The notes below the pieces were generated by a model, which ran no database searches, was not told the DNA's origin, and saw only the letters and a list, made by a program, of their open reading frames with translations. The translations under genes were made by a program, and so were the position numbers. Of a stretch of DNA of 64,000 bases, positions 18,435 to 25,874 are shown piece after piece. The stretch comes from Bdellovibrionales bacterium (GTDB lineage: Bacteria > Bdellovibrionota > UBA1018 > CAIMNF01): the NCBI GenBank assembly GCA_947502835.1, contig CANNBJ010000003.1, positions 455,147 to 519,146 of the forward strand. The letters run 5' to 3'. How positions within the stretch are numbered: the stretch's first letter is position 1; each line of letters starts with the position of its first letter.

Positions 18435-19826
18435 TCACGAAAAAATTTTCCCTGGATTCAGAAGTCCGTTCGGGTCGAAGGTTTTCTTGATCCCCTTCAT
18501 GATTTCCAGTTCGGGACCAGAGCGGGTGAAATGGAGGGCGTGACGCTTCAGGAGTCCGATTCCATGCTCCGCCGAAACCGAGCCCTTGTGGTGTTTCAGG
18601 ATCTCGAAGAGTTCGTGGTCCGATTTCCGTGCTGACTCCTGAAATTCGAAATGGCCCATGGTTTCAGGCTTTTTTATGAAGATGTGGAGATTTCCGTCCC
18701 CGATGTGGCCGAAAAAATACACAGGCCATCCCGGGAGCGCATCCTGATACCGTTTTAGAATGGTGGAATAGAATTCCGGGAGCTTTGCCACGGGGACCGA
18801 CACATCCTCTTGATGGACAAGGGATCCGTGAAGGATGCTCTCGGCAACTCCTTCGCGGTACTGCCAGAGGGATTTTTTTTCGCGTTCATTCTGTGCGATT
18901 ACGGCATCAAGGATCAGACCGTCTTCGAGAATTTTTTCGAGTCGCGCTTCCAGCGAGGAGAGACTCGTGTTCTCCACCTCCATGAGCGCATACACCTCTC
19001 CTGCAGTTTCCACCGGAAATGGAATCTTGAAGTGTTCTGTGACGGACTCCAGGGATTTATGATCGAGACACTCAAAAGCACTCAGTTCCGGGAAAGTCTT
19101 CCGACAGGCATTGAAGAACCCGATGAGTTCGGGAAACCCCTTCAGAGAGAAAAACAGAACCTGGGTTTCCTTCGGCAGGGGCGCAAGCTTCAGGGTTGCT
19201 TCCGTGATGACTCCCAGAGTGCCCTCGCTTCCGATCATGAGCTGGCGCAGATCATAGCCCGTGTTGTTTTTCTCGAGCTCCGAGTTGAAGGTATGGATGG
19301 TTCCATCCATTGTGACGAGCGTGAGACCCAAGACCCAATTCCGTGTGTTCCCATACCGGATCACGCGGATCCCGCCTGCGTTGGTTGCGATGTTTCCTCC
19401 CACTGTGGATGAGCCTTTTGATGCAAAATCCACAGGCCAGGTCAGTCCATGGGGCTCGCAAAATTTGTGAACGGCTTCGGTGATGGCACCCGCCCCCGCC
19501 TGCAGTGTGAGTGCCCCTTCATGAATCGGGCCGATATGGTTCAATTTCGTAAGCGAGAGAACCACCTCGCCACGGGTCGCAACTGCTCCGCCGGAAAGGC
19601 CGGTTCTTCCACCGGAGGGAACGATGTCGATCCGGTGTTCGTTTGCTGATTTCAGGATTTTGGATACTTCTTCTGTGGATGCGGGGAACAGAATTGCGGA
19701 TGCATTCGGAGTCAGCACCCGACTCCAGTCTTGGGCGTGGTAGGAGAGGGAGTCCGGATCGGTACGCACTTGTTCCGCTGGAAGGAAGCCGCCAACTTCA
19801 GTCAAAAATTTGTCGAGTTTTTTCAT
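18435..19826 (-). CDS. FAD-linked oxidoreductase, GlcD / D-lactate or D-2-hydroxyglutarate dehydrogenase type
   Basis: 463 aa flavoprotein that oxidises a D-2-hydroxy acid to the 2-oxo acid, probably feeding electrons to the respiratory chain or an electron-transfer flavoprotein. Seen: an FAD-binding (PCMH) domain, about 35-215, with PSGGRTGLSGGA and the GSSTVGGNIATNAGG loop; then the FAD-oxidase C-terminal substrate domain with the metal-binding GHIGDGNLH (about 365-373) and SAEHGIG (about 420). Length is normal for the family. No glcE/glcF partner or Fe-S subunit is adjacent, so it is the stand-alone kind. The exact substrate (D-lactate, glycolate or D-2-hydroxyglutarate) cannot be read from sequence alone. 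Confidence 0.9.
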   Translation of the reverse strand: MKKLDKFLTEVGGFLPAEQVRTDPDSLSYHAQDWSRVLTPNASAILFPASTEEVSKILKSANEHRIDIVPSGGRTGLSGGAVATRGEVVLSLTKLNHIGPIHEGALTLQAGAGAITEAVHKFCEPHGLTWPVDFASKGSSTVGGNIATNAGGIRVIRYGNTRNWVLGLTLVTMDGTIHTFNSELEKNNTGYDLRQLMIGSEGTLGVITEATLKLAPLPKETQVLFFSLKGFPELIGFFNACRKTFPELSAFECLDHKSLESVTEHFKIPFPVETAGEVYALMEVENTSLSSLEARLEKILEDGLILDAVIAQNEREKKSLWQYREGVAESILHGSLVHQEDVSVPVAKLPEFYSTILKRYQDALPGWPVYFFGHIGDGNLHIFIKKPETMGHFEFQESARKSDHELFEILKHHKGSVSAEHGIGLLKRHALHFTRSGPELEIMKGIKKTFDPNGLLNPGKIFS

Positions 19827-19889
19827 TGAGAACAGAATGCCCTCGAGTTCGCAAGGGGGTCAAGGCAACTTCCTCGTCAAGAAGTAAAT

Positions 19890-19917
19890 TTGCAATGGTA
19901 AAATTTTCCCGTAGAAT
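19890..19917 (+). promoter_or_regulatory. Sigma70-type promoter for spoVG
   Basis: TTGCAA, 16-base spacer, TAGAAT. It implies a 5' leader of about 160 bases before spoVG, within which I recognise no convincing gene. Divergent to the FAD oxidoreductase gene. Confidence 0.5.
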
Positions 19918-20087
19918 ATGAGTCAAGGTCTTGTTTTGTGTCGGCTTGGACAACGCGTTCAGGTTTGCATTGGAGCAGGAAGGTCAACCAAAGTTCTTGA
20001 AGTGATTCATGAATGAGGCTTTGAAGCCGATCGGAGGAGCAACAGGGATGTTGCAATGAAATCGGTGAAAAGCGGAGGAGAAAGAGA

Positions 20088-20405
20088 ATGGAAATCACCG
20101 AAGTGAAGGTTTTTCCAGTCAGCGAAGAGAAACTCAAGGCGTACGTTACGATTGTCCTGGACGAGTGTTTTGTGGTCCGGGACCTCAAGATCATCAACGG
20201 AGCCACCGGTCTTTTCGTCGCAATGCCCAGCAAAAAGCGTTCAGATGGAACCTACAAGGATGTGGCCCATCCCCTGAACAAGTCAACCCGGATGGCGATG
20301 GAGAAGAAAATTCTCGAAGCCTACCTTTCTGAAATCAAGAAAGGCTCCGGACATGCTGGCATCCCTGAGGACGATGGTCTTCAGGAGTTGGCTTCCAACG
20401 AGTAG
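20088..20405 (+). CDS. spoVG: SpoVG family nucleic-acid-binding regulator
   Basis: 105 aa. SpoVG proteins are small site-specific DNA/RNA-binding regulators found in Firmicutes, spirochaetes and delta-proteobacteria. The family core is clear: the MEITEVKVFPV start, the KAYVTIVLDECFVVRDLKII strand pair, and the GLFVAMPSKKRSDGTYKDVAHP segment. A strong ribosome-binding site (CGGAGGAG) sits 8-10 bases before the ATG. The monocistronic unit is followed by tRNA-Gln. The targets in this organism are unknown. Confidence 0.95.
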   Translation: MEITEVKVFPVSEEKLKAYVTIVLDECFVVRDLKIINGATGLFVAMPSKKRSDGTYKDVAHPLNKSTRMAMEKKILEAYLSEIKKGSGHAGIPEDDGLQELASNE

Positions 20406-20503
20406 ATCACTCCGTTTTATTCCCTTTCATTCCAATGAGCCTATCCTTGCGCTAGGGGAAGGGCTGTGTTATCCCTAACTTATCCGCTATAGCTTCAGTA
20501 TGT

Positions 20504-20578
20504 TGGGGCGTCGGCAAGTGGTAAGCTAGCGGATTTTGATTCCGCCATTCCAAGGTTCGAATCCTTGCGCCCCAACCA
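20504..20578 (+). tRNA. tRNA-Gln (UUG)
   Basis: A full cloverleaf can be drawn. The acceptor stem TGGGGCG pairs with CGCCCCA; the anticodon stem GCGGA/TCCGC encloses loop TTTTGAT with anticodon TTG; the T arm is CAAGG-TTCGAAT-CCTTG; discriminator A is followed by an encoded CCA. The last 21 bases plus the next base are repeated 280 bp downstream. Confidence 0.97.
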
Positions 20579-20705
20579 TCTTTCTTTTTATTCCTAAAAA
20601 TCACATCGCCAAACTTCGGTCTTCCCTCCACGCGGAGTACTGCCTGTACACCTTGGTCGGGTCGCCTTGTTTGTCTTCCTGATTTTTAGGAATAAAAAGA
20701 AAGAT
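20578..20705. repeat. Perfect 26-bp inverted repeat after the tRNA
   Basis: Arms 20578-20603 and 20680-20705 are exact reverse complements and AT-rich, separated by 76 bp. The left arm starts on the last base of the tRNA. It could fold into a long hairpin in the transcript or be the ends of a small non-autonomous element. The 76-bp interior holds no reading frame I recognise. Confidence 0.75.
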
Positions 20706-20711
20706 CATTGC

Positions 20712-20854
20712 TGGGGGCGCTAGGATTCGAAGAGAAGCTTCCCGTGCAGACTGAATGTCTGCCTGCGAGCGTGATGCGAGCAGAGGGAAGCTGAGTGGCT
20801 AGGCGGAGGAGTGGCTGAGCCGCGACGAGCGCTTAGCCGAATCCTTGCGCCCCA
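20712..20854. repeat. Large imperfect palindrome built from the tRNA 3' end
   Basis: 20712-20729 is an inverted, slightly altered copy (about 15 of 17 matching) of the tRNA 3' sequence at 20838-20854. Nested inside, AGCTTCCC and GGGAAGCT also pair. The whole segment can form one branched hairpin of about 140 nt beside the 26-bp inverted repeat. No coding capacity seen. Confidence 0.55.
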
Positions 20855-20938
20855 ACCATTTCTTCTTTAAATCCCTTTTCAAATCGTCTCACTTGTCCTC
20901 ACTTCGGTCGCGCCCGAGTTCATGCCATTTGGCAGGCT

Positions 20939-21103
20939 TTAGAGCTTTTTTGAGAGGACATACTGAAGCATCCGCTTATTGAGCATAAGATCCGCAACGA
21001 TCCGCTTGGGCCGCGTGATTTCCTCTTCCTGCTGTTTCGGTTTTCGAGGCTCGGGAACACTGTTAGCCCGGTTTTTTGGGAGGAGGTCCGCTGGGTGGGT
21101 CAT
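20939..21103 (-). pseudogene. IS3-family (IS407-like) transposase OrfA remnant
   Basis: A 54-codon frame whose C-terminal third reads IVADLMLNKRMLQYVLSKKL, the signature end of IS3-family OrfA proteins (pattern K-x-L-V-A-D-L-x-L-D-K-x-M-L-Q-x-V-L). The N-terminal helix-turn-helix half is absent, no OrfB follows, and a stop lies five codons upstream of the ATG. It is a decayed fragment beside the repeat-rich scar behind tRNA-Gln, supporting past mobile-element activity here. Confidence 0.6.
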
Positions 21104-21114
21104 CCCGGACTCAC

Positions 21115-21144
21115 TTTACAGTGATCTTTCAGAGTTGTTAGACT
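21115..21144 (+). promoter_or_regulatory. Promoter of the 622-aa gene, leaderless geometry
   Basis: TTTACA, 18-base spacer, TAGACT, then only 6 bases to the ATG at 21151. No Shine-Dalgarno is present, consistent with a leaderless mRNA starting at or next to the start codon. Confidence 0.6.
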
Positions 21145-21150
21145 GTTTTC

Positions 21151-23019
21151 ATGAATCATGGCTCAAGAGTCAAAGATTCTCTGTTCGTGTTACTTTTCTA
21201 TGGTCTTCAAACTCCAGTATCCAGCGCCCAGGTGATCTCTCCTAATTCTGTCCCCAGTGCAGGCACAATAAATCTGAATGAGCTGGGCAAGCCCTCTATT
21301 CCTTCTTCCAGTGAGGGGTGCCCCTTTACCTCACTAAAGGACTCGGCGGATCCCAACGACCAAAACCTAGTCAGAATTCAGCAGGAACTAAAGGATAAAA
21401 TTGATGATCTTAAGAACTGCATTGCACAAAACAATAGTGCCATAAACCCTTCTCAACAAAATGGACAGACTCAAGGTGGACAGACTCAAGGTACGCAGCC
21501 TCAAGGTACGCAGCCTCAAGGTACGCAGCCTCAAGGTACGCAGCCTCAAGGTACACAGCCTCAAGGTACACAGCCTCAAGGTACACAGCCTCAAGGTACA
21601 CAGCCTCAAGGTACACAGCCTGACCTCGACTGCCTGGGTTGGGAGAAGAAACTGGATGAGGAGTTCAGTCGAATCTTGAAGCAGAGAGTATTTGCATCAG
21701 GCACGGATTACCAGATTTGTGCCGAGGGGGCCGAAACCCAGAATCCTGGAACGGGAGCAGACGAACTTTCCGCCCCAAATCCGATGCCTCCACCACAGGC
21801 TCCTTCTCCGCCTCCGGTTCAAACCTTGAGTTCAGGAAATGACTGTTTTGAAAGGGTAAAGAAGCAAAAATTTGATGCAGCTAAAAAGTACTGCACCAGT
21901 GAGAGAGTCCAACAAGCGACCAACTATGTGAACTCGCTGAGCACCAGTGTCGAAACTTTGATTGAATACGCAAAGAATGATACGAAAGGCTGCCTTCAAA
22001 AGGACGGCGGGGCCTCGTTGACTCTTGCTGTGAAGGCCCTTTCAAAGGTTGCCCAGAGTGGAGGCGCTTTGATGTCAAGTCCGGGTGCAATAGTAGCGAG
22101 TGCGGCGGGAGCGGTTGCGAATTTGGCTACAGACGCAGTGAGTCTCGCTCGTATCGCAGACCTCAACAAGAAAAAGCATAACCTGGAGATTGGGGCAAAC
22201 TTTGCGGATCAGGCCTGCGTTCTCTTTCAGGCGAATAAGTCTGACCCGAATTGGGGATGCACCGATGCCAAAAAAGAAATCGTGAAGAGCATGCGGATAG
22301 CGAAGATTGAAAAAGATGCCGTGGGATCTTGCAGGACAGGCGATGTATCAAGTTTGATGGATGGTTTTGCTCACACCGAGATCCGTAACGATTCGGATAA
22401 AAACTTTTCGGAGCGGGAAGAGGTTCTGAGTCAGTTAAGTTCGAGTACGGTAAAGGCGTTTAAGGAAAAACTAAAGCAGGATCGTGAAAAATTGGGAACC
22501 CTCGGAGCCAAGGGAGGAGTCTCAAATTATTTCGGATCTCTTGATGTAAAAGTGAATATTTGTATGTCAACTCCTGGAGTGTGGACCCGGGAAGGGAAAA
22601 AGAATGGTGTTTTGGGACGTGGAAAGAGGGAGGGGAGCGAGATTCGGTCCATGTGTGAGAAGTTGCTGGCATGTTATCCAGACCGTCCAAGACCGGGTCA
22701 GGATGGAAAGCTTGAAAACAACTCTTGTGAAATGGCGCTGGACCGGGATGACTACCTTGCCCGGCTAAAAAGAATCAGTGTTTTGAGTATGAATGACGGC
22801 GCACTTGCTCCAAAGACGCTGTCTACATCGGAGAAGGGGCGAATGACCGATCGGCAAATCATGGAATTTTATCGCAAGAACCAGGAGCATGACCGAGAAA
22901 AAATGAAGTCACTCCAGCAAAAAAAGTTCAAACAGGTCATGTTGGAGCAATTTCCGGATGGAAAGCTCCCATTGGGGTGTAATTTGACCAGTCTACAAGA
23001 AGGATTATGGGGAATTTAA
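21151..23019 (+). CDS. Exported Cys-containing protein with TQPQG tandem repeats
   Basis: 622 aa, no family recognised. Seen: a signal peptide (about 1-26, ending VSSA); GCPFTSLKD soon after; a helical stretch; a low-complexity spacer of eight perfect TQPQG units plus a partial one (about residues 115-157); a Pro-rich linker (about 205-228); and a helical C-terminal half with many Cys spread along it, so disulphides are likely outside the cytosol. A hydrophobic Ala/Gly segment near 310-325 could touch the membrane. It ends LGCNLTSLQEGLWGI, another form of the terminal Cys motif of this region. Base composition looks more AT-rich than its neighbours. The start is set by the promoter 6 bases upstream. 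Confidence 0.8.
   Translation: MNHGSRVKDSLFVLLFYGLQTPVSSAQVISPNSVPSAGTINLNELGKPSIPSSSEGCPFTSLKDSADPNDQNLVRIQQELKDKIDDLKNCIAQNNSAINPSQQNGQTQGGQTQGTQPQGTQPQGTQPQGTQPQGTQPQGTQPQGTQPQGTQPQGTQPDLDCLGWEKKLDEEFSRILKQRVFASGTDYQICAEGAETQNPGTGADELSAPNPMPPPQAPSPPPVQTLSSGNDCFERVKKQKFDAAKKYCTSERVQQATNYVNSLSTSVETLIEYAKNDTKGCLQKDGGASLTLAVKALSKVAQSGGALMSSPGAIVASAAGAVANLATDAVSLARIADLNKKKHNLEIGANFADQACVLFQANKSDPNWGCTDAKKEIVKSMRIAKIEKDAVGSCRTGDVSSLMDGFAHTEIRNDSDKNFSEREEVLSQLSSSTVKAFKEKLKQDREKLGTLGAKGGVSNYFGSLDVKVNICMSTPGVWTREGKKNGVLGRGKREGSEIRSMCEKLLACYPDRPRPGQDGKLENNSCEMALDRDDYLARLKRISVLSMNDGALAPKTLSTSEKGRMTDRQIMEFYRKNQEHDREKMKSLQQKKFKQVMLEQFPDGKLPLGCNLTSLQEGLWGI
21493..21621 (+). repeat. 15-bp tandem repeat array (TQPQG codons)
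   Basis: Eight perfect 15-bp units and a partial ninth, in frame with the gene. Units 1-4 begin ACG and units 5-9 begin ACA; all else is identical, so two homogeneous blocks lie side by side. Two related units with GACAGACTC precede them. Such an array can change length by slippage without breaking the frame. Confidence 0.95.
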
Positions 23020-23190
23020 ACCGTCTGTTCCTTCGGGGTTCAGCCCTCAAGGTTTCCTGCTTTGCTGCGATGCTGAGAGTCGGCCAAAGTTTTTAGGAAA
23101 AAGCGCACAAATTAAACTGAACTTATTTAATCTCTGCTTCGGATCATCGGTTATTCTGATCAGAGATGAAAAATTTTTCTAATTAAACGA
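23020..23190. other. Intergenic region with no recognised feature
   Basis: AT-rich spacer between the 622-aa and 308-aa genes. I see no convincing terminator, RNA gene or reading frame; the promoter of the next gene follows at its right end. Confidence 0.6.
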
Positions 23191-23219
23191 GTGACGAAAC
23201 CAAAAATATGGAATAGAAC
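23191..23219 (+). promoter_or_regulatory. Promoter of the 308-aa gene, leaderless geometry
   Basis: GTGACG (4 of 6 to consensus), 17-base spacer, TAGAAC, then 8 bases to the ATG at 23228. No ribosome-binding site fits in the gap. Confidence 0.5.
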
Positions 23220-23227
23220 GCCTTCAG

Positions 23228-24154
23228 ATGCTTGGGAAAGCGGGATTGTTCTGGATGTTGTTTTCTCTGACCACGGTGAGCTTCGGTGCCCATGGCTCCG
23301 ATCCCTTCACTTCCTTCTTCGAGTTCTTGACGGCGCTCGAGGAGATGCCGGTGGAGCAGTTCGTAAGGAACGCCGATGAAACCCCCTCCGCGCGGATCGC
23401 GGAGTATCACAAAACCCTGTCGGACCTGGATCCTTCGAATTTCGATCGTTGGAACCAAAAGCTCCGCCTCATCCACTCTCCGGGGCTCACAAGCGGCACC
23501 CACTATTGGGAACTCCACGCCAAGACCAGTACCGGAACCATCGGCTTTCATCCACAGGCGAGAGAAACAGGGTTCGAGTCCATTGCGGATTTTTTTGAGT
23601 CCGTGAAGTCTGACGCTCCTGAGCGGTTTCAGGCCAGAGTCCGGCTTTCCTCCGAACAGGATTTGAATCGTTGGCTTGGAATCATGAGTGAGCGCAGTCC
23701 TGAGGCCTTTGAAACGGCCGTTCTCAAGGTGTCCGTCATTCGTTCGATCGGATTTCGGGAGAAGCCCGAGTATCGGATCCCGGTGGAACCGAGCGGACCG
23801 CCCCAGCCGATCGGGTTTGTCCAAGCAAATCAGGGAGTCGAGCAGGGTGCTCCCCTTCGAACGGTTGAGGAGTTGATCGCCGCGTATGAGTCATCCACCC
23901 CCGAAGAGTTCCTCAACCGCTTGCAAGCCCTTTCGCAGCTAAAGGCATCGCGTTTGCTGGGAGCGGTGAAAAAAAGAAATCCGGATTTGTATTTGGCCAT
24001 GCTTAAAAAACTTCAAAGCCGGACACGGATCGGATACTCCACCTCAGTCGAACCCGAGGTGATCCCGCCAGAAGCGGATGCGGGTCCCCGTCAGCCGATC
24101 GGTTTCAAACAGGCGCCAAAGACCTGTTCGGATTTTCTGAAGCCCGAGCGATAA
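23228..24154 (+). CDS. Exported helical-repeat protein with IGF/IGY signature, unknown function
   Basis: 308 aa. Seen: a signal peptide (about 1-21); a mature start GSDPFTSFF; then three loosely similar helical units of about 60-65 residues (about 25-90, 110-180, 215-270) with the pattern F/V-E-x-x-x-x-F/Y-E-S, P-E-x-F, R-L and a closing R/S-I-G-F/Y. TIGFHPQ, SIGFREK, PIGFVQA, RIGYSTS and PIGFKQA recur as short links. The C-terminus TCSDFLKPER resembles CPESLKPER and CRDDLKPKLR found just after the signal peptides of two other proteins here. No catalytic motif seen. It ends 9 bases from the convergent PIN-PhoH gene. Confidence 0.75.
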   Translation: MLGKAGLFWMLFSLTTVSFGAHGSDPFTSFFEFLTALEEMPVEQFVRNADETPSARIAEYHKTLSDLDPSNFDRWNQKLRLIHSPGLTSGTHYWELHAKTSTGTIGFHPQARETGFESIADFFESVKSDAPERFQARVRLSSEQDLNRWLGIMSERSPEAFETAVLKVSVIRSIGFREKPEYRIPVEPSGPPQPIGFVQANQGVEQGAPLRTVEELIAAYESSTPEEFLNRLQALSQLKASRLLGAVKKRNPDLYLAMLKKLQSRTRIGYSTSVEPEVIPPEADAGPRQPIGFKQAPKTCSDFLKPER

Positions 24155-24162
24155 CTCCGGGA

Positions 24163-25686
24163 TCAGTGCTTCTCGATTTCCTTGAAGACCAGGTCAAAGA
24201 GGTCCGTGGTCGGCGAGCGAAGCCCTTCGATCAGAAGAGTGTGGCCTGTGAGGGCGCTCTTTTTGAACGCCTCGCTGTTCACCACCTTGAAGAAAGGACT
24301 CGCATTCTGGGAAGTGACCTGCTTCAGATCGATTTGCCCGAGATCCCCCATGAGGACGATCTTCGAGCCTTCGCCGATCCGTGTGAGCAAGGTCTTCAAC
24401 TGGATGTGCGTCAGGTTCTGGGCTTCATCGATGATGATGAGCGCATTCGAAATGCTGCGTCCGCGCGAGTATCCGAGTTTCAGAGGCTCCATCCCGAAGT
24501 TTCTCAGGATGTCATTGGGCTTGCTTCCCATTCGGGTCCGAAGTGCCGTGATTTGGCTTGATCCAAAAATCGGCTCGAGGTTGTCGACAAAAGAGTCATG
24601 CCAAGGCCCTGTTTTTTCGTCAAAATCCCCTTTCAGGAATCCAAGCTCATCCTCGCCGCCAGTGTGCTGATAGGGTTTGGCGTAGTAGATCTTTTCGTAC
24701 ACATTGCGATCAAGTTGTTGCAGGGCCGCCGCCATGGTGATGAGGGTCTTTCCGGAACCGGGCTTTCCGAACAGGGTGACGGCAGTGACCGTGCGGTCCA
24801 TCAGAAGCTCAAGCGCGAGACGTTGCTCCAGGTTTTTGGGCCGGATGTTTTTGATGGTCTCGTTTTGTTGGATCTTGAGTCCATGCAGGCTTTGGTCCGA
24901 GCTCTTGTAGCGCAGGATAATCGGCCCGACGCCCTCCTCGGCTTCCCGAACCAGAACAAACTGGTTGTCGTAGAAGTCGGAAGGATCCTCGACCCTGTAC
25001 TTCCAGGAGCGCTCATCGGTGGAGGTGAAGAGTTGCTGCAACTCCTCGTCCGGAAGAATGTGTTTTTTGAAGCCTGTGTAAGTGAGTTCCTCATCCTTCG
25101 GAATGCGGACCTTGAGCCCCGGGCCCACAGGCGTGCCGACCGGAATGTCGTTCAAACGGGCGAGTACACCAAAGGCGGAGTCATGGGTTACGAGAATGAT
25201 TTTTTCCTTCGGATTTGTGTGCTGGTATTGCAAGACCGCCGCGAGGATGCGGTTGTCCGGATTCGATCTTGAATCGAGATCAAGCTGGCGAAGGGCCGCG
25301 GGGGACTTGGAGCCGATCGGACCCACGGTCAGGAGTTCCAGAGTGGACCCGTTCTCAAGCGAGATTCTCCGGCTCAGGGAGCCATCCCCGGTGCTTGCCT
25401 TGAAGAGGCGGAAGAATTCCCGGGCGGCCCAGCCGAGTCTTGAATCCGTTTTCTTGGAGTCCAGCTCACGAAGTGTTTGCTCGGCGATCGCAACAGTTTG
25501 GCCGTTTCCATAATCGAGGAACGCGGAGGGCTTCTCGAGGAGCACGTTGGTGTCGAGGACAAAGGTCGTGAATGCGGAGGGGGACGTGGAGGAATCAGGA
25601 AGCAAAGATTCCGGACACGACATCGCCATCGCAATCCTCGGGTTCAAGACGAAAATACCGATCACCAGTACCTGCAGGAGTTTCAT
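24163..25686 (-). CDS. PIN-PhoH ATPase with an N-terminal signal peptide
   Basis: 507 aa. PhoH2-type proteins couple a PIN endoribonuclease to a PhoH RNA helicase/ATPase and act in the cytosol. Seen: hydrophobic export signal (about 1-21, KLLQVLVIGIFVLNPRIAMA); SCPESL at 23-28; PIN domain (about 40-195) with Asp45 in LDTNVLL, Glu74/Asp76, Asp144 and Asp169 (THDSAF) as acidic metal ligands; PhoH domain (about 280-507) with Walker A GKPGSGKT (307-314), Walker B IIIDEAQN (417-424) and MGDLGQID. All key residues of both domains are present, so it should be active. The odd feature is the signal: either the protein is exported, or the real start is internal; there is no in-frame Met with a better ribosome-binding site. 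GAGAGGAAGG lies about 7 bases before this ATG. Confidence 0.9.
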   Translation of the reverse strand: MKLLQVLVIGIFVLNPRIAMAMSCPESLLPDSSTSPSAFTTFVLDTNVLLEKPSAFLDYGNGQTVAIAEQTLRELDSKKTDSRLGWAAREFFRLFKASTGDGSLSRRISLENGSTLELLTVGPIGSKSPAALRQLDLDSRSNPDNRILAAVLQYQHTNPKEKIILVTHDSAFGVLARLNDIPVGTPVGPGLKVRIPKDEELTYTGFKKHILPDEELQQLFTSTDERSWKYRVEDPSDFYDNQFVLVREAEEGVGPIILRYKSSDQSLHGLKIQQNETIKNIRPKNLEQRLALELLMDRTVTAVTLFGKPGSGKTLITMAAALQQLDRNVYEKIYYAKPYQHTGGEDELGFLKGDFDEKTGPWHDSFVDNLEPIFGSSQITALRTRMGSKPNDILRNFGMEPLKLGYSRGRSISNALIIIDEAQNLTHIQLKTLLTRIGEGSKIVLMGDLGQIDLKQVTSQNASPFFKVVNSEAFKKSALTGHTLLIEGLRSPTTDLFDLVFKEIEKH

Positions 25687-25874
25687 GAGCCGCCCTTCCT
25701 CTCGTTTCGAATTTTCGGCACATCATCAAAATATCCTGAATTGGTCAAACAAATTGCAGACCCTGACCAAATGCTGATGTTCGGGCCGGAATTTCAGCGT
25801 TTTTGAAATGGTTCGGATTGAATGGAAAGAGGAAAGAAAATTGAATTCGTGGAACCGGGCGATCGATTTTTGAA

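Larger units (their letters stand above)
20558..20859 (+). repeat. Direct repeat of the tRNA-Gln 3' end (20558-20579 and 20838-20859)
   Basis: A perfect 22-bp copy of the tRNA 3' end, from the T loop through CCA and one base beyond, lies 280 bp downstream. Such duplications are typical of tRNA-directed integration (attL/attR), but no integrase gene lies between the copies. It may mark a deleted element or a decayed tandem tRNA: just before the second copy, GGAGGAGTGGCTGAGC resembles the 5' half of a class II tRNA. Confidence 0.7.

Noticed and set aside
19918..20016. A 32-codon frame upstream of spoVG with faint likeness to the first half of CsrA (LVLCR...VLEVIHE)
   Set aside because: It starts at the -10 box itself, lacks a ribosome-binding site and lacks the CsrA C-terminal half; chance resemblance is more likely.
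20504..20860. A genomic island between the two tRNA-end copies
   Set aside because: Only 280 bp separate the copies and no integrase or cargo is present; at most a scar.
20979..21245. Plus-strand frame of 88 codons before the 622-aa gene
   Set aside because: It runs over the promoter and start of the real gene, has no ribosome-binding site, and its antisense carries the recognisable IS3 OrfA fragment.
21493..21621. Possible CRISPR array
   Set aside because: Repeats are contiguous 15-mers without spacers and are in frame within a coding sequence.
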